A DNA stretch of 64,000 nucleotides, from NCBI RefSeq assembly GCF_001010805.1, contig NZ_CP011477.1, positions 1,255,001 to 1,319,000 on the forward strand. Direction: 5' to 3'. Made by a program: the position numbers and the translations under genes. Shown here one piece after another: positions 38,176-49,214 of the stretch; position 1 is the stretch's first letter; each line of letters begins with the position of its first letter. The notes below the pieces were generated by a model. The model had not been told where the DNA came from and searched no databases. It saw only the letters and a program-made list of their open reading frames with translations. The stretch comes from Spongiibacter sp. IMCC21906. Its GTDB lineage: Bacteria > Pseudomonadota > Gammaproteobacteria > Pseudomonadales > Spongiibacteraceae.

Positions 38176-38200
38176 TGGAGAAAAGTGGGTATTAGTGGTT
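38176..38200 (+). promoter_or_regulatory. MraZ operator: three TGGNN boxes at 10-bp spacing
   Basis: TGGAG (38176-38180), TGGGT (38186-38190) and TGGTT (38196-38200) recur at exactly ten bases, each separated by five. This matches the known MraZ operator plan of repeated TGGGN units with 5-bp spacers, though only the middle copy is a perfect TGGGN. The position just after the predicted transcription start fits autorepression. Confidence 0.65.
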
Positions 38201-38235
38201 TTTTGCGGTTTAACTGAGCTCTCAGGTGGGAAAAC

Positions 38236-38679
38236 GTGTTTCTTGGCAGTCATGCAATCACAATGGACGCAAAAGGGCGTATGGCGATTCCAGCCAAAAT
38301 ACGCGACGCCCTGTCGTCTCTCTGTGAAGGTCGCTTGGTGATCACTGCCGACACCGAAGAGCGCTGCTTGCTTGTTTATCCAGAGCCTCAGTGGGCGGAT
38401 CTTTTACCCAAAATAGAGGCGCTACCTAACTTCAACCGCAAAGCGCGGATGGCTCAACGTTTATTGTTGGGTTATGCCACGCCATTGGAAATGGATGGTA
38501 ATGGTCGAGTGCTGTTGCCGCCGCCGTTGCGAGATTACGCCGGTTTGGAAAAAAAGTTGTTGTTGGTTGGGCAGGGTAAAAAATTAGAGTTGTGGAGTGA
38601 GTCCAGTTGGTTTGACTGTCTTGCTACAGCCAGCGAAAGCGATGACATGCCTGATGAAATGCTCAGCTTGTCGCTATAG
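38236..38679 (+). CDS. mraZ: Transcriptional regulator MraZ
   Basis: A 147-residue protein with two SpoVT/AbrB-like half domains: [20 protein letters not shown] and [20 protein letters not shown], each with the family's D.KGR pattern. MraZ forms a ring and represses its own dcw promoter. It starts at GTG after CAGGTGGGAAAAC. It is the first gene of the dcw cluster; rsmH follows after 11 bases. Confidence 0.97.
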   Translation: MFLGSHAITMDAKGRMAIPAKIRDALSSLCEGRLVITADTEERCLLVYPEPQWADLLPKIEALPNFNRKARMAQRLLLGYATPLEMDGNGRVLLPPPLRDYAGLEKKLLLVGQGKKLELWSESSWFDCLATASESDDMPDEMLSLSL

Positions 38680-38690
38680 AGCCATTGATA

Positions 38691-39623
38691 ATGACTGAAC
38701 ACCTAACCGTGCTTAAAGATCAGGCCGTAGAGGCTCTGCTTTGGGAACCTTCCGGGTATTACGTGGATGGAACCTTTGGTCGAGGCGGCCATAGTCGCGC
38801 GGTGTTGGCGGGGCTTGGTAATCAGGGGCGGTTGCTGGGGATTGATAAAGATCCGCAGGCTATTTTGCAGGGGGTGGCGTTGATGGAAGAAGACCCACGT
38901 TTTGCCATTGCGCAAGGCTCTTTTGCAGAATTTAAAAACTTGGCCGGCGCTTCTAGGCTGGGTGATCCTGACGGTTTTTCGGGCGTGTTGCTGGACTTGG
39001 GTGTCTCTTCTCCGCAGTTGGATCAGGCTGAGCGAGGCTTTAGTTTTTTGCGCGACGGCGCCCTCGATATGCGGATGGATACCAGTCAGGGGCAAAGTGC
39101 CGCGCAATGGTTGGCTACCGCAAAAGACTCAGAAATTGCCGCAGTGCTGAAGGAATATGGCGAAGAGCGTTTTGCTAAGCGCATCGCAAGGGCCATTGTT
39201 GAAGCCCGGGAAGAGACGCCAATTACCACCACGCTGCAATTGGCAAAAATAGTGACAGAAGCGAATCCAGCTTGGGAAAAACATAAGCACCCTGCAACTA
39301 GAGCGTTTCAGGGCATTCGCATCCACATCAACAACGAGCTTGGCGATCTGGAGGATTTGTTGGCGCGAGTCGTGGACAGTCTTGCGGTTGGTGGTCGTTT
39401 GGTGGTGATCAGTTTTCACTCCCTGGAAGACCGGCTGGTAAAGCGGTTTATGCGACGTCAGGCCAAGGGTGATGACTTGCCATCTTATTTGCCAGTGACG
39501 GAGTCTCAGCGCAATTGCCGAATGAAATTGATAGGCAAAGCGATAAAAGCCAGCGCTGAAGAAGTTGCCCAAAATCCTCGCGCTCGCAGCGCGGTAATGC
39601 GGGTGGCCGAGAAAATAGCATGA
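38691..39623 (+). CDS. rsmH: 16S rRNA (cytosine-1402-N4)-methyltransferase RsmH
   Basis: A 310-residue SAM methyltransferase that acts on C1402, the same base as Rsm[21 protein letters not shown] is motif [21 protein letters not shown] is the catalytic motif region, and [17 protein letters not shown] is motif VI. I use ATG 38691; an in-frame TTG two codons earlier is possible. It overlaps ftsL by four bases. Confidence 0.97.
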   Translation: MTEHLTVLKDQAVEALLWEPSGYYVDGTFGRGGHSRAVLAGLGNQGRLLGIDKDPQAILQGVALMEEDPRFAIAQGSFAEFKNLAGASRLGDPDGFSGVLLDLGVSSPQLDQAERGFSFLRDGALDMRMDTSQGQSAAQWLATAKDSEIAAVLKEYGEERFAKRIARAIVEAREETPITTTLQLAKIVTEANPAWEKHKHPATRAFQGIRIHINNELGDLEDLLARVVDSLAVGGRLVVISFHSLEDRLVKRFMRRQAKGDDLPSYLPVTESQRNCRMKLIGKAIKASAEEVAQNPRARSAVMRVAEKIA

Positions 39624-39979
39624 GTGAGCGGCGGGCCAGAGCTAAAGCTGCTGGAGGCAGCGCCGGAAGCCAACGTTCTACTGAGTTGCCGCCTGCACCG
39701 TTGGGTGGATTATTGGTGCCGGTAACACTGTTTTTGGTGTTGGCATCGTGCATTGCGCTGGTTCAGACCTCTCATAAAGGCCGGCGGATGTTTAGTGAGC
39801 TGCAAGATTTGCGTCGGGAGGCGATGCAGTTGGAAGAGGAGTGGGGTCGCTTGTTGTTGGAGCAAAGTACGTGGGCTTCCCCTGATCGTGTACAGCGGTT
39901 GGCCGAGAAAGAATTAAATATGCAAGCACCTGATATGCGAGAAGTCATCATGGTTAAGGGATATGGCAAAGCAGATTAA
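39620..39979 (+). CDS. ftsL: Cell division protein FtsL
   Basis: A 119-residue bitopic protein. A basic, Gly/Ala-rich cytoplasmic N-terminus precedes one membrane helix ([21 protein letters not shown]), followed by a periplasmic leucine-zipper-like coiled coil ([20 protein letters not shown]). FtsL complexes with FtsB and FtsQ and activates FtsWI. It starts within an ATGA overlap with rsmH and overlaps ftsI by 17 bases. Confidence 0.95.
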   Translation: MSERRARAKAAGGSAGSQRSTELPPAPLGGLLVPVTLFLVLASCIALVQTSHKGRRMFSELQDLRREAMQLEEEWGRLLLEQSTWASPDRVQRLAEKELNMQAPDMREVIMVKGYGKAD

Positions 39980-41702
39980 AGCGCCAATCTCGCCCTGGCG
40001 GTTTCGCCTGGTCGTGGCCGGTCTCTCTGCTCTTGCGGCGGTGCTGGTATGGCGCGCCCTGACGTTACAGGTTTTGGATGTAGACCGAGGCTACCGGTTT
40101 TTGCAGGGGCAAGGTAATGCCCGTACTAATCGCACAGAAGTTATTCCCGCGCATCGGGGCATGATCTCGGACCGTAACGGCGAGCCTTTGGCGGTGAGCA
40201 CTCCGGTTGCGTCTATTTGGGCCAATCCGCAAGAATTACTGCAAGCCCAAGGTCAGTGGAGCGTACTGGCAAACTCATTAAATATGAATTTGGCTGACTT
40301 AAGCAGTCGAGTGAAGCGCTACGGCAATAGCCAATTTATGTATTTGCGCAGACATGTTGCACCGGCAGAGGCTGACGCTATCTTGGCTAAGAAAGTGCCG
40401 GGTGTGTATGTGCAGCGCGAATATCGCCGCTTCTACCCGGCGGGAGAGGTAACGGCACATTTACTTGGTTTTACTAATATTGATGACCGAGGGCAGGAAG
40501 GTCTTGAGCTGGCATACAACGACTGGTTAATGGGGCACCCCGGAAAAAAACGGGTATTAAAAGATCTTTACGGCAATATCATCCGAGAGATCGATGCTGG
40601 GGAGGCAGCCCGGCCGGGCAAAGACCTTAAGTTGAGCATAGATCTTCGGCTTCAATACTTAGCCTACAGAGAACTGAAATCAGCACTTAATCGAACCGGC
40701 GCGAAAGCCGGTTCGGTGGTTATTATGGACAGCGAAACAGGTGAAGTGTTGGCGTTAGTGAACCAGCCTTCTTATAACCCGAATAACCGCAGCCAAATTA
40801 ATAGCAGTGCACTACGCAACCGTGCTTTAACAGATATGTTTGAGCCCGGTTCGACCATGAAGCCGCTGACGTTGGTTGCGGCATTGGAGAGTGGTAAATA
40901 TCAGCCTGATACACCAATCAACACCCATCCGGGTTACATCAAAGTAGGCTCAAAACTCCTTAAAGACCATCGTAATTACGGTGTGCTAACGGTTTCTGAT
41001 GTGCTTAAAAAATCCAGTCAGGTAGGCACGACCAAAATTGCCCTTTCCCTTGATGAGCACGATGTTTGGGATGTGTTTAATCGCTTCGGCTTGGGTCGTT
41101 CCACTGGTTCAGGTTTTCCTGGTGAGAGTACCGGCGTGTTGCCTAATCGTGCAAGTTGGCGCGCAATTGAGCGAGCCACCTTTGCATTTGGTTACGGTAT
41201 GACCGTCACTCCGCTGCAATTAGCGCAGGCTTATTCCGTGTTTGCCAATCACGGCGTTTTTCAGCCGGTTTCTCTGCTTAAGCGCGATGAGTCGGATGAA
41301 CGCAAACAAGTGATTTCTGCCAAGATCGCTCGGCAGGTTGTCGACATGTTGGAAACGGTCACGGAAACCGGCGGCACTGCGACCAGAGCGCGAGTCGATG
41401 CTTATCGTGTTGCGGGCAAAACGGGGACTTCACATAAAGCAGAAGCGGGTGGCTATGCCGAGGATCGCTACTTCTCTATCTTTGCCGGATTAGCGCCTGC
41501 CACCAATCCTCGGGTAGTGGCCATCGTCACTATTGATGAGCCCGATGGCGATTACTTTGGTGGTTTAGTGGCCGCCCCGGTGTTTTCTAAAGTGGTGGCG
41601 GATGCCTTGCGCTTATTGAATATTGCCCCAGATGATATTGCCACAGATGGCCTGGATGGTACGCAGTCAAAAGATTCTACTGCGAAGGGTGGTGCTGCGT
41701 GA
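39963..41702 (+). CDS. ftsI: Peptidoglycan transpeptidase FtsI (PBP3)
   Basis: A 579-residue class B penicillin-binding protein for septal cross-linking. It has an N-terminal membrane helix (LVVAGLSALAAVLVWRALTL), a PBP dimer domain (about 60-210) and a transpeptidase domain with the active-site S297-T-M-K300, the SSQ triad in KKSSQVGTTK, and KTGTS (in VAGKTGTSHKAE). It is cotranslated with ftsL and murE. Confidence 0.97.
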   Translation: MAKQIKAPISPWRFRLVVAGLSALAAVLVWRALTLQVLDVDRGYRFLQGQGNARTNRTEVIPAHRGMISDRNGEPLAVSTPVASIWANPQELLQAQGQWSVLANSLNMNLADLSSRVKRYGNSQFMYLRRHVAPAEADAILAKKVPGVYVQREYRRFYPAGEVTAHLLGFTNIDDRGQEGLELAYNDWLMGHPGKKRVLKDLYGNIIREIDAGEAARPGKDLKLSIDLRLQYLAYRELKSALNRTGAKAGSVVIMDSETGEVLALVNQPSYNPNNRSQINSSALRNRALTDMFEPGSTMKPLTLVAALESGKYQPDTPINTHPGYIKVGSKLLKDHRNYGVLTVSDVLKKSSQVGTTKIALSLDEHDVWDVFNRFGLGRSTGSGFPGESTGVLPNRASWRAIERATFAFGYGMTVTPLQLAQAYSVFANHGVFQPVSLLKRDESDERKQVISAKIARQVVDMLETVTETGGTATRARVDAYRVAGKTGTSHKAEAGGYAEDRYFSIFAGLAPATNPRVVAIVTIDEPDGDYFGGLVAAPVFSKVVADALRLLNIAPDDIATDGLDGTQSKDSTAKGGAA

Positions 41703-43189
41703 TGGCAATGGAAAAAACTTACCCCTCTGCACCAAAATCTTTGGGCGATCTATTGCAAGGCTTGCCAATAGAGGTGGCCGCCATACCGGTGACGGGTTTG
41801 GCACTAAACAGTCGAGATGTTCAACCCGGTGACGTGTTTCTTGCCGTTAAAGGGTATAGCGTTGATGGCCGAGCTTACATTAATGATGCCATCAGTCGAG
41901 GGGCGATTGCTGTTATTGCCGATGCGCCGATTGATGGCTCTCTGTATTCGTTGCCGGTTGTGGAAGTGAGTGATCTCGCTTTGCGCTTAAGTGGCATTGC
42001 GGGGGAGTTTTTTGCACACCCATCGCGGGAACTGAAGTTAATTGGCGTGACCGGCACTAACGGTAAAACCAGCTGTGCCTGGACTATCGCTCAGTTATTA
42101 GAGCAGTTGGCAGAACCTTGCGGCTTAATTGGCACCTTGGGTAGTGGTCGCATTGGTCGGCTTAGCGTGGACGGCATAAACACTACACCAAATGCGGTGC
42201 TAACCCAGTCACTGCTACGCGATTGGGTTGACGGTGGCGCTCACTGGGCGGCAATGGAAGTGTCTTCTCATGGTATTGCGCAATCCCGGGTTGCGGCCCT
42301 GAAGTTTGATGCAGCGGTATTTACTAATTTAAGCCAAGATCATTTAGATTTTCATGGCAGCATGGAAAGCTATGCTGGCGAAAAGGCGAAATTGTTTTCA
42401 TGGCCCGATCTCGGTCTGGCGGTCATTAATCGCGACGATTTTTATGGCCGTAAACTCTTGGCCAAATCCAGTGCCCAGAGAGTGCTGGATTACAGTCTTT
42501 CTGATCGAAAAGCGGCGGTGTTTGCTGACCAAATTGAATGCGATATCCACGGTAGTCGTGGTGTGTTGCGCAGCGAGTTTGGCGATGTCACCTTGGCATC
42601 GCCGTTACTCGGCAGTTTTAACCTTTCTAATCTGCTTGCCTCTTGTACCGTATTGCTGGGCTTGGGTGTCGAGCCTTCGCTGTTAGAAAACGCTATTCCG
42701 AAATTGCGGCCTGTTCCCGGTCGCATGGAATGCTTCCAGTCTACTGACGGCACCTTGTATGTGGTGGACTATGCCCACACGCCAGATGCTTTAGATAAGG
42801 CGCTCAGTGCGCTTAGGCCATTGGCTAAAGGACAGTTATTTTGCGTGTTTGGCTGCGGCGGTGACAGGGATCGCAGCAAGCGTTCGATTATGGGTGAGGT
42901 TGCTAGTCGACTGGCTGACCAGCTTATTATTACCAGCGACAATCCTCGCAACGAAGATCCAGAAAGCATTATTAGCGAAATTTGCAAAGGCTTACAGGGT
43001 GCTAATTATCAAGTTGAAGTGGATCGGGATCGGGCTATTCGCTTAGCGGTTGATTCGGCTAACGCAGGGGATATTGTTCTTATCGCCGGTAAAGGTCATG
43101 AAGACTATCAGGAAGTACATGGCCAGCGTTTTCCGTTTAGTGATGTGCAGTGCTTAAGGTCTGCCTTGGCGGTGGAGGATTCGCAATGA
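41702..43189 (+). CDS. murE: UDP-MurNAc-tripeptide synthetase MurE (meso-DAP adding)
   Basis: A 495-residue Mur ligase that adds the third residue. The ATP-binding loop is GVTGTNGKTSCAW, and the amino-acid-selecting motif DNPRNEDP marks meso-diaminopimelate as substrate, not lysine. The ATG at 41702 shares its A with the ftsI TGA. It overlaps murF by four bases. The length is normal. Confidence 0.97.
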   Translation: MAMEKTYPSAPKSLGDLLQGLPIEVAAIPVTGLALNSRDVQPGDVFLAVKGYSVDGRAYINDAISRGAIAVIADAPIDGSLYSLPVVEVSDLALRLSGIAGEFFAHPSRELKLIGVTGTNGKTSCAWTIAQLLEQLAEPCGLIGTLGSGRIGRLSVDGINTTPNAVLTQSLLRDWVDGGAHWAAMEVSSHGIAQSRVAALKFDAAVFTNLSQDHLDFHGSMESYAGEKAKLFSWPDLGLAVINRDDFYGRKLLAKSSAQRVLDYSLSDRKAAVFADQIECDIHGSRGVLRSEFGDVTLASPLLGSFNLSNLLASCTVLLGLGVEPSLLENAIPKLRPVPGRMECFQSTDGTLYVVDYAHTPDALDKALSALRPLAKGQLFCVFGCGGDRDRSKRSIMGEVASRLADQLIITSDNPRNEDPESIISEICKGLQGANYQVEVDRDRAIRLAVDSANAGDIVLIAGKGHEDYQEVHGQRFPFSDVQCLRSALAVEDSQ

Positions 43190-44547
43190 CACCGCTGTCC
43201 TTGGGTCAAATCGCAGCCATAACTGGCGGCCAAATGCTCGGCGCCGACGTGACGGTAAGCGGGGTTTGTACAGACAGCCGCAAGCTGAAAACCGGCGATC
43301 TGTTTGTGGCATTGCGCGGCGAGCATTTTGATGGCAATGGTTTCGTTGCTCAAGCGGCGCAGCAAGGTGCGGTTGCCGCCATCGTTAACGAACATAACGA
43401 TAGTCTACCGTGTGTGATGGTAGAGGATAGCTACCAAGCACTTGGTCTGGTCGCTCGAGAAAATCGCCGCCGTTACTCAGGACCTTTGCTGGCCATTACC
43501 GGAAGCAGTGGTAAAACCAGCACCAAAGAAATCTTGGCCAGTATTCTCAAGCAGTGCGGCAAGGTGTATTTCACTCAAGGTAATTTTAATAACGAGGTGG
43601 GCGTACCCTTAAGTTTGCTAGATATTAATAGCGAGCATCAGTACGCCGTTATCGAAATGGGCGCGGCTAAAAAAGATGATATTCGCTATCTATGTGATTT
43701 TGCCGAACCCAATGTTGCAATCCTCACCAACGCTCAAGCTGCACATCTTCAAGGCTTTAAAAGTTTGCAGGGTGTGGCCGAAACAAAGGGCGAAATTTTC
43801 CAGTCACTAAGCCACGACGGTGTTGCTGTTATCAATGCCGATGATGGCTATTGCTCCCTGTGGCAAAAAATGGCGGCAGAGGCTAAACAGCTGTTGTTTG
43901 GTTTGGAAGCGACTAATGCAGATGTTTGGGCAAAAGATATAGATCTTTCGGCCCCGGAATCCAGCCGTTTTACTTTGGTGTCGCCGCAGGGTGAGGTTGC
44001 CATTGAGTTGCCGTTACCCGGTAAACATATGATCGCCAATGCCTTGGCGGCATCAGCAGCGGCATTGGCGGTAGGCGCAAGTCTTGCTCAGGTAGCGGCG
44101 GGTCTACTTGCTGTTAAGAGCACTAGCGGTCGCTTAAATCGACAGTCGGTGAATGGCGTAACTATTATTGACGACAGCTATAACGCTAATCCAGGTTCGG
44201 TAAAGGCAGCAATAGATGTGCTGGCAGCCTACCCACAGCGTCGGGTGTTGGTGCTAGGTACCATGGCGGAGTTGGGCGATGGCGCTTGCCAGTCGCATGT
44301 CGATGTTGCTGCATACGCTAAAAGACAGGGTTTAGATGCGGTGTTTTTTAGCGGTGATTGGGCTGAAAAAATGGCCGATGCCTTCGGCGCAAGTGCAAAA
44401 AGTTTTTCTGATCGGGACGCTTTAACAATTGCCCTTGAACAATTCATTGAAAGTGGAGATACCGTTTTGATCAAGGGTTCGCGTAGCGCGGGAATGGACC
44501 ACGTGGTGGCTGCTCTAGCGCAAACACTGACTGGAGAGGCTCGGTAA
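43186..44547 (+). CDS. murF: UDP-MurNAc-pentapeptide synthetase MurF
   Basis: A 453-residue Mur ligase that joins D-Ala-D-Ala to the UDP-MurNAc tripeptide. The P-loop is [12 protein letters not shown] near residue 105, [17 protein letters not shown] follows the central domain motif, and [18 protein letters not shown] is a family signature. I start at ATG 43186 inside the murE end; longer in-frame readings enter murE. Confidence 0.97.
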   Translation: MTPLSLGQIAAITGGQMLGADVTVSGVCTDSRKLKTGDLFVALRGEHFDGNGFVAQAAQQGAVAAIVNEHNDSLPCVMVEDSYQALGLVARENRRRYSGPLLAITGSSGKTSTKEILASILKQCGKVYFTQGNFNNEVGVPLSLLDINSEHQYAVIEMGAAKKDDIRYLCDFAEPNVAILTNAQAAHLQGFKSLQGVAETKGEIFQSLSHDGVAVINADDGYCSLWQKMAAEAKQLLFGLEATNADVWAKDIDLSAPESSRFTLVSPQGEVAIELPLPGKHMIANALAASAAALAVGASLAQVAAGLLAVKSTSGRLNRQSVNGVTIIDDSYNANPGSVKAAIDVLAAYPQRRVLVLGTMAELGDGACQSHVDVAAYAKRQGLDAVFFSGDWAEKMADAFGASAKSFSDRDALTIALEQFIESGDTVLIKGSRSAGMDHVVAALAQTLTGEAR

Positions 44548-44548
44548 A

Positions 44549-45631
44549 ATGTTGCTGCTACTTTCTGAATACCTGAGTCAACACATCAGCGGCTTTGCGG
44601 TATTCCAGTATTTAAGTTTTCGTGGGATTTTAGGTGTTCTTACTGCGATGGCTATTTCCTTGTTGGTGGGGCCGGGGATGATCCGGCGTTTGAATTTCCA
44701 CCAGATTGGTCAGGCGGTAAGAGACGACGGCCCCAAGTCGCATTTGAGTAAATCCGGCACCCCAACTATGGGCGGCGCATTAATACTGGTTGCCATTTTT
44801 GCTAGTACTTTGCTCTGGGCTGATTTGCGTAATCCCTATGTGTGGACGGTATTAATTGTAACTGCAATCTTTGGTGCAGTGGGTTGGGTCGATGATTATC
44901 GCAAAGTCATTCAGCGTAACTCTCGGGGCCTGCCTGCCAAGTGGAAGTACTTCTGGCAAAGCGTTGCCGGCTTAGGTGCAGCGATTTATTTGTACAGCAT
45001 TGCCGATAGTCCGGTTGATACTCAATTGTTTTTTCCCTTCTTTAAAAACCTGAGTTGGGAAATGGGCGCATTTTCTATTGTGCTGACATATTTTGTCATT
45101 GTGGGCTCTAGTAACGCGGTCAATCTCACAGACGGCTTAGACGGCTTGGCTATTTTGCCTACCGTGATGGTAGGTAGTGCATTGGGTCTAATCGCTTACT
45201 TAAGCGGCAATGTGAAGTTCGCAGATTACCTGCATATTGCTTATGTTGCGGGGGCTGGTGAACTCATTGTTATTTGTGGGGCCTTAGCCGGGGCAGGTTT
45301 GGGGTTTCTTTGGTTTAACACTTATCCCGCACAAGTATTTATGGGTGACGTTGGGGCGTTGGCACTGGGGGCTACGCTTGGCACCATCGCAGTTATCACT
45401 CGACACGAAATCGTATTTTTTATTATGGGTGGCATCTTTGTACTCGAAACGGTCTCGGTTATTTTGCAAGTGGCATCTTTCAAACTAACCGGTCGACGAA
45501 TTTTTCGAATGGCACCCATTCACCATCATTTTGAATTAAAAGGCTGGCCTGAACCTCGGGTGATTGTTCGTTTTTGGATTATCACTGTCATGCTGGTTTT
45601 GTTTGGTCTAGCAACCTTGAAATTGCGTTAG
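44549..45631 (+). CDS. mraY: Phospho-MurNAc-pentapeptide translocase MraY
   Basis: A 360-residue inner-membrane enzyme with about ten helices that makes lipid I from UDP-MurNAc-pentapeptide and undecaprenyl phosphate. [25 protein letters not shown] (the Asp pair), [15 protein letters not shown] and [13 protein letters not shown] are the invariant loops. It starts two bases after murF. Confidence 0.98.
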   Translation: MLLLLSEYLSQHISGFAVFQYLSFRGILGVLTAMAISLLVGPGMIRRLNFHQIGQAVRDDGPKSHLSKSGTPTMGGALILVAIFASTLLWADLRNPYVWTVLIVTAIFGAVGWVDDYRKVIQRNSRGLPAKWKYFWQSVAGLGAAIYLYSIADSPVDTQLFFPFFKNLSWEMGAFSIVLTYFVIVGSSNAVNLTDGLDGLAILPTVMVGSALGLIAYLSGNVKFADYLHIAYVAGAGELIVICGALAGAGLGFLWFNTYPAQVFMGDVGALALGATLGTIAVITRHEIVFFIMGGIFVLETVSVILQVASFKLTGRRIFRMAPIHHHFELKGWPEPRVIVRFWIITVMLVLFGLATLKLR

Positions 45632-45645
45632 GAGACGCGGCGATT

Positions 45646-47004
45646 GTGGCTTTGATTGCAACGGACAATAAGCGAATCGTAGTCGGTCTGGGACAGACCG
45701 GGATATCGCTCGCCCGTTTTTTTGCTCGTCAAGGGCTGCCTTTTGCCGTTGCGGATAGCCGTGCAGCACCTCCAGGGGTTGAGCTGTTTAAACAAGAATT
45801 TCCCGATGTTGAATTGGTGTTGGGTGCATTCTCCCAAGATCAATTTAGCTCTGCGGGAGAGTTGGTGTTGAGCCCAGGGATTCCCTTACGTGAACCAGCC
45901 ATTGCTGCAGCCAAAGACGCGGGCGTAAAAATATCTGGGGACATCAGTTATTTTGCCGAACACGCGAAAGCGCCGATTGTTGCCATTACTGGATCAAACG
46001 GAAAAAGCACGGTGACCACCCTGTTGGGTGAAATGGCCGTTAAAGCAGGTAAAAACGTTGCGGTGGGTGGCAACCTAGGGACGCCCGCGCTGGATCTGTT
46101 GAATGATGAGGTCGAGCTTTATGTGCTTGAACTGTCGTCCTTCCAGCTGGAGCGCTGTGACAATATTGGTGCTGAAGTCGCGACAGTGTTGAATGTCAGC
46201 GAAGATCATCTGGATCATCACGGCAGTATGATTGCTTATCATCAAGCTAAGCACCGAATTTTTAGAGCGTGCAAAAAAGCGGTCATCAATCGTGATGATG
46301 CCTTGAGTTCGCCGTTGCTTCCGGATGATGTACAACGCTGGGAATTTAGATTGGGTCGTTCTGATTTTCGATGTTTTGGTCTTTTAGATGTCGACGGTCA
46401 AGAGTATATCGCCTTGGCGGGTGAAGCCGTCATGCCCGTTAAAGATGTGATGATTCCAGGGCGCCATAATCTTAGCAATGCATTGGCGGCATTAGCGCTG
46501 GGAAGTGCCGCGGGTTTGGCTTTACCACCAATGCTTGAAGCGTTGCAAAGGTTTAAAGGCTTGGCGCATCGCTGTGAATTTGTTGCTGAGTGCCGGGGGG
46601 TTACATTTTATAACGACTCGAAAGGCACCAATGTTGGAGCTGCCGAGGCGGCCATTATTGGGCTGGCAGATAAAGGCAGGGTGGTGTTGATTGCCGGAGG
46701 CCAAGGCAAAGGCGCCGATTTTAAATCTCTTGCTGAGGTGCTGGTTAAACATGGCAGAGCTGCAGTGCTTATCGGTGAAGCCGCAGATAACATCGCGCAG
46801 GCCATTGCGGGTCGAGTCCCTTCTGTACACTGCGCGGATATGGCCGAGGCAGTACAAACAGCCTTTGATATGGCTGAAAGCGGTGATGTGGTGCTGCTAT
46901 CACCTGCGTGCGCCAGCTTTGATATGTTTGACGGCTATCCCCATCGTGGCCAGTTGTTTTTTGAGGCGGTGAGCCAGCTCACGAGTGAGGTGGCCAATGA
47001 CTAG
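45646..47004 (+). CDS. murD: UDP-MurNAc-L-alanine:D-glutamate ligase MurD
   Basis: A 452-residue Mur ligase for D-glutamate. The N-terminal Rossmann domain begins RIVVGLGQTGISLARFF, the P-loop is AITGSNGKSTVTTLLG, and FYNDSKGTNVGA and LLSPACASFDMF are conserved later blocks. The start is GTG 45646 (the -ALIATDNKRI start matches relatives), with AGGAG 11 bases upstream. ftsW overlaps its end by eight bases. Confidence 0.96.
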   Translation: MALIATDNKRIVVGLGQTGISLARFFARQGLPFAVADSRAAPPGVELFKQEFPDVELVLGAFSQDQFSSAGELVLSPGIPLREPAIAAAKDAGVKISGDISYFAEHAKAPIVAITGSNGKSTVTTLLGEMAVKAGKNVAVGGNLGTPALDLLNDEVELYVLELSSFQLERCDNIGAEVATVLNVSEDHLDHHGSMIAYHQAKHRIFRACKKAVINRDDALSSPLLPDDVQRWEFRLGRSDFRCFGLLDVDGQEYIALAGEAVMPVKDVMIPGRHNLSNALAALALGSAAGLALPPMLEALQRFKGLAHRCEFVAECRGVTFYNDSKGTNVGAAEAAIIGLADKGRVVLIAGGQGKGADFKSLAEVLVKHGRAAVLIGEAADNIAQAIAGRVPSVHCADMAEAVQTAFDMAESGDVVLLSPACASFDMFDGYPHRGQLFFEAVSQLTSEVAND

Positions 47005-48139
47005 TATGGTCTCTCAAACGTGGCGGGAATTGCAAAGCGTTGACCGGGTTCTGCAGCTATTGCTGGTTGCCTTATTGTTTGTGGGTTTTGTGGCGATGGT
47101 CTCGGCGTCGGTAGAACATGCTGCGGGTCGTTATGGCGATGCCTTCTTTTTTGCCAAGCGTTACTTTTTTCATTTTTCCATCGCGTTGGTGGTGAGTGTA
47201 GTGATGTACCTTACCCCCATTGATGCCTGGGAGCGCAGTAGCTGGCTTTGGCTGCTTATCGGTTTTGTGTTGCTGGCATTGGTACTGGTTCCGGGTGTGG
47301 GCCGTGAGGTGAATGGCAGTCGGCGCTGGTTGGCGTTGGGACCGTTGACGCTTCAGGCTTCAGAGTTCGTTAAATTATTTGTCATCTTCTATCTGGCTGG
47401 CTATTTGGTGCGCCGAAAAGATGAGGTGCAACAACGTTGGTCGGGCTTTATTAAGCCTATGGCAGTGTTGTTTGCCGTGACGCTGTTATTGATGCTTGAG
47501 CCCGACTTTGGCGCTACGGTTGTTACCGCGGGCACCGCGTTTGTCATGATTTTTCTGGGTGGCGTTAAGCTGGGCCAGTTTATGCTCGTTATCCTCAGCT
47601 GTGTGGCTGGCGCGGTGGCTATGGTTATTTTTGAACCCTACCGCATGCAGCGCCTCACTGCTTTTACCGACCCTTGGGCCGATCAGTTTAACTCGGGTTA
47701 TCAGCTTACCCAGTCACTTATTGCTTTTGGCCGCGGTGAAATTATTGGTGTTGGATTGGGTAATAGCGTTCAAAAATTATTTTATTTGCCAGAAGCCCAC
47801 ACCGATTTTGTGTTTGCGATTTTTGCAGAGGAATTTGGTTTTCTCGGCACCTTATTAATGCTGGGTTTGTTTGTGGGTTTGATCGGCCGGATTTTGCACA
47901 TTGGTCGCCATGCAGAAATGGCTGGTAAGCATTTTCATGCCTATGTTGCTTATGGCATTGCGGTGATGATCAGCGGTCAAGCCTTTATCAATATGGGCGT
48001 CAATATCGGTTTGCTGCCAACCAAAGGCCTGACTTTACCGTTTATTAGTTACGGCGGTAGCAGCTTGATCGTGTGTCTGGCGATGGTGGCCATCGTGGCG
48101 CGAATTGAACGTGAGTGCAGGGGGAAGTATGGCCGCTGA
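46997..48139 (+). CDS. ftsW: Septal peptidoglycan glycosyltransferase FtsW
   Basis: A 380-residue SEDS-family polymerase with about ten membrane helices that builds septal glycan strands with FtsI. GVGREVNGSRRWLALGPLTLQ contains the catalytic loop region and the downstream LEPDFGATVV carries the essential Asp. The C-terminal INMGVNIGLLPTKGLTLPFI with SYGGSSL is the SEDS signature. I start at ATG 46997 within murD; murG overlaps its end by 11 bases. Confidence 0.97.
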   Translation: MTSMVSQTWRELQSVDRVLQLLLVALLFVGFVAMVSASVEHAAGRYGDAFFFAKRYFFHFSIALVVSVVMYLTPIDAWERSSWLWLLIGFVLLALVLVPGVGREVNGSRRWLALGPLTLQASEFVKLFVIFYLAGYLVRRKDEVQQRWSGFIKPMAVLFAVTLLLMLEPDFGATVVTAGTAFVMIFLGGVKLGQFMLVILSCVAGAVAMVIFEPYRMQRLTAFTDPWADQFNSGYQLTQSLIAFGRGEIIGVGLGNSVQKLFYLPEAHTDFVFAIFAEEFGFLGTLLMLGLFVGLIGRILHIGRHAEMAGKHFHAYVAYGIAVMISGQAFINMGVNIGLLPTKGLTLPFISYGGSSLIVCLAMVAIVARIERECRGKYGR

Positions 48140-49214
48140 ACCCACAATATTAATTATGGCAGGCGGTACTGGCGGGCATGTGTTCCCGGCATTGGCCGTT
48201 GCTAAAGTCCTGGCTGATCGGGGTGTCGCCGTTCATTGGCTGGGAACAGATGCGGGCATTGAGGCGCGCCTGGTACCCGAGGCCGGATATCCTCTGCACA
48301 AGTTAGATATGACGGGTGTGCGAGGTAAGAACCCTTTGTTCCGTTTGTTGGCCGTGGCCAAAGCCGGCATGGCAGTACTGAAGAGCATGGCGCTGATTAG
48401 AAAGCTCAAGCCCTTCTGTGTTTTAGGTATGGGGGGCTATGCATCGGGTCCTGGTGGTTTGGCTGCCCGGCTTTTGTCAGTGCCGGTATTAATTCAAGAA
48501 CAGAATGCCGTGGCCGGTACCACCAACCGTATGCTGGCTAAATTAGCCACGGTTTGCATGACTGGCTACCCCATCGAGTTGGGCGGCGCTAAAGCCAAGT
48601 TTATCGGCAACCCGGTGCGGCTTGATATCGCAACCTTGGCTGCTCCGGCACAACGCTGGCAAGCGCGGGAAGGTGGTTTACGAGTATTAGTACTGGGCGG
48701 AAGCCTGGGCGCGAAAGCCATAAACGAGGTGGTGGTTGAGTGCTGGAAAAGCTTGTCAGAAAGTCAGCGCCCCGCGCTTTGGCATCAGACCGGCAAGCTT
48801 CACGAAGAGGCTGTTCAAACGGCATATCGCGATGCCGGTGTCGATGTCAAAGCTGAGGCATTTATTGCGGATATGGCGGGCGCTTACGCCTGGGCCGATG
48901 TGGTGATTTGTCGAGCTGGTGCGCTCACCGTTGCAGAGTTGGCGGCAGCGGGTGTGCCTGCCGTGCTAATTCCGCTGCCCAATGCCATCGACGACCATCA
49001 GCGGGCCAATGCCGCTTGGTTTGCCAATGGCGGCGGTGGAGAAATTATTGATCAATCCGAGTTTACGGTGTCTAGATTAAAGAATTATTTAATGTCGCTG
49101 GAAGGGAATAGGAATCTGTTGCTGGAAAAAGCTGAGGCAGCTCGTCAGTTAGCCAAAGCCGACGCTGCAGAAGTGGCCGCAGACGAATGTATGGAGTTTG
49201 CCCATGGCCGATAA
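48129..49214 (+). CDS. murG: N-acetylglucosaminyltransferase MurG
   Basis: A 361-residue GT-B enzyme on the cytoplasmic face that makes lipid II from lipid I and UDP-GlcNAc. [17 protein letters not shown] is G-loop 1, GYASGPGG is the second G-loop, and [20 protein letters not shown] is the UDP-GlcNAc site. It overlaps ftsW and murC. Confidence 0.97.
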   Translation: MAAEPTILIMAGGTGGHVFPALAVAKVLADRGVAVHWLGTDAGIEARLVPEAGYPLHKLDMTGVRGKNPLFRLLAVAKAGMAVLKSMALIRKLKPFCVLGMGGYASGPGGLAARLLSVPVLIQEQNAVAGTTNRMLAKLATVCMTGYPIELGGAKAKFIGNPVRLDIATLAAPAQRWQAREGGLRVLVLGGSLGAKAINEVVVECWKSLSESQRPALWHQTGKLHEEAVQTAYRDAGVDVKAEAFIADMAGAYAWADVVICRAGALTVAELAAAGVPAVLIPLPNAIDDHQRANAAWFANGGGGEIIDQSEFTVSRLKNYLMSLEGNRNLLLEKAEAARQLAKADAAEVAADECMEFAHGR

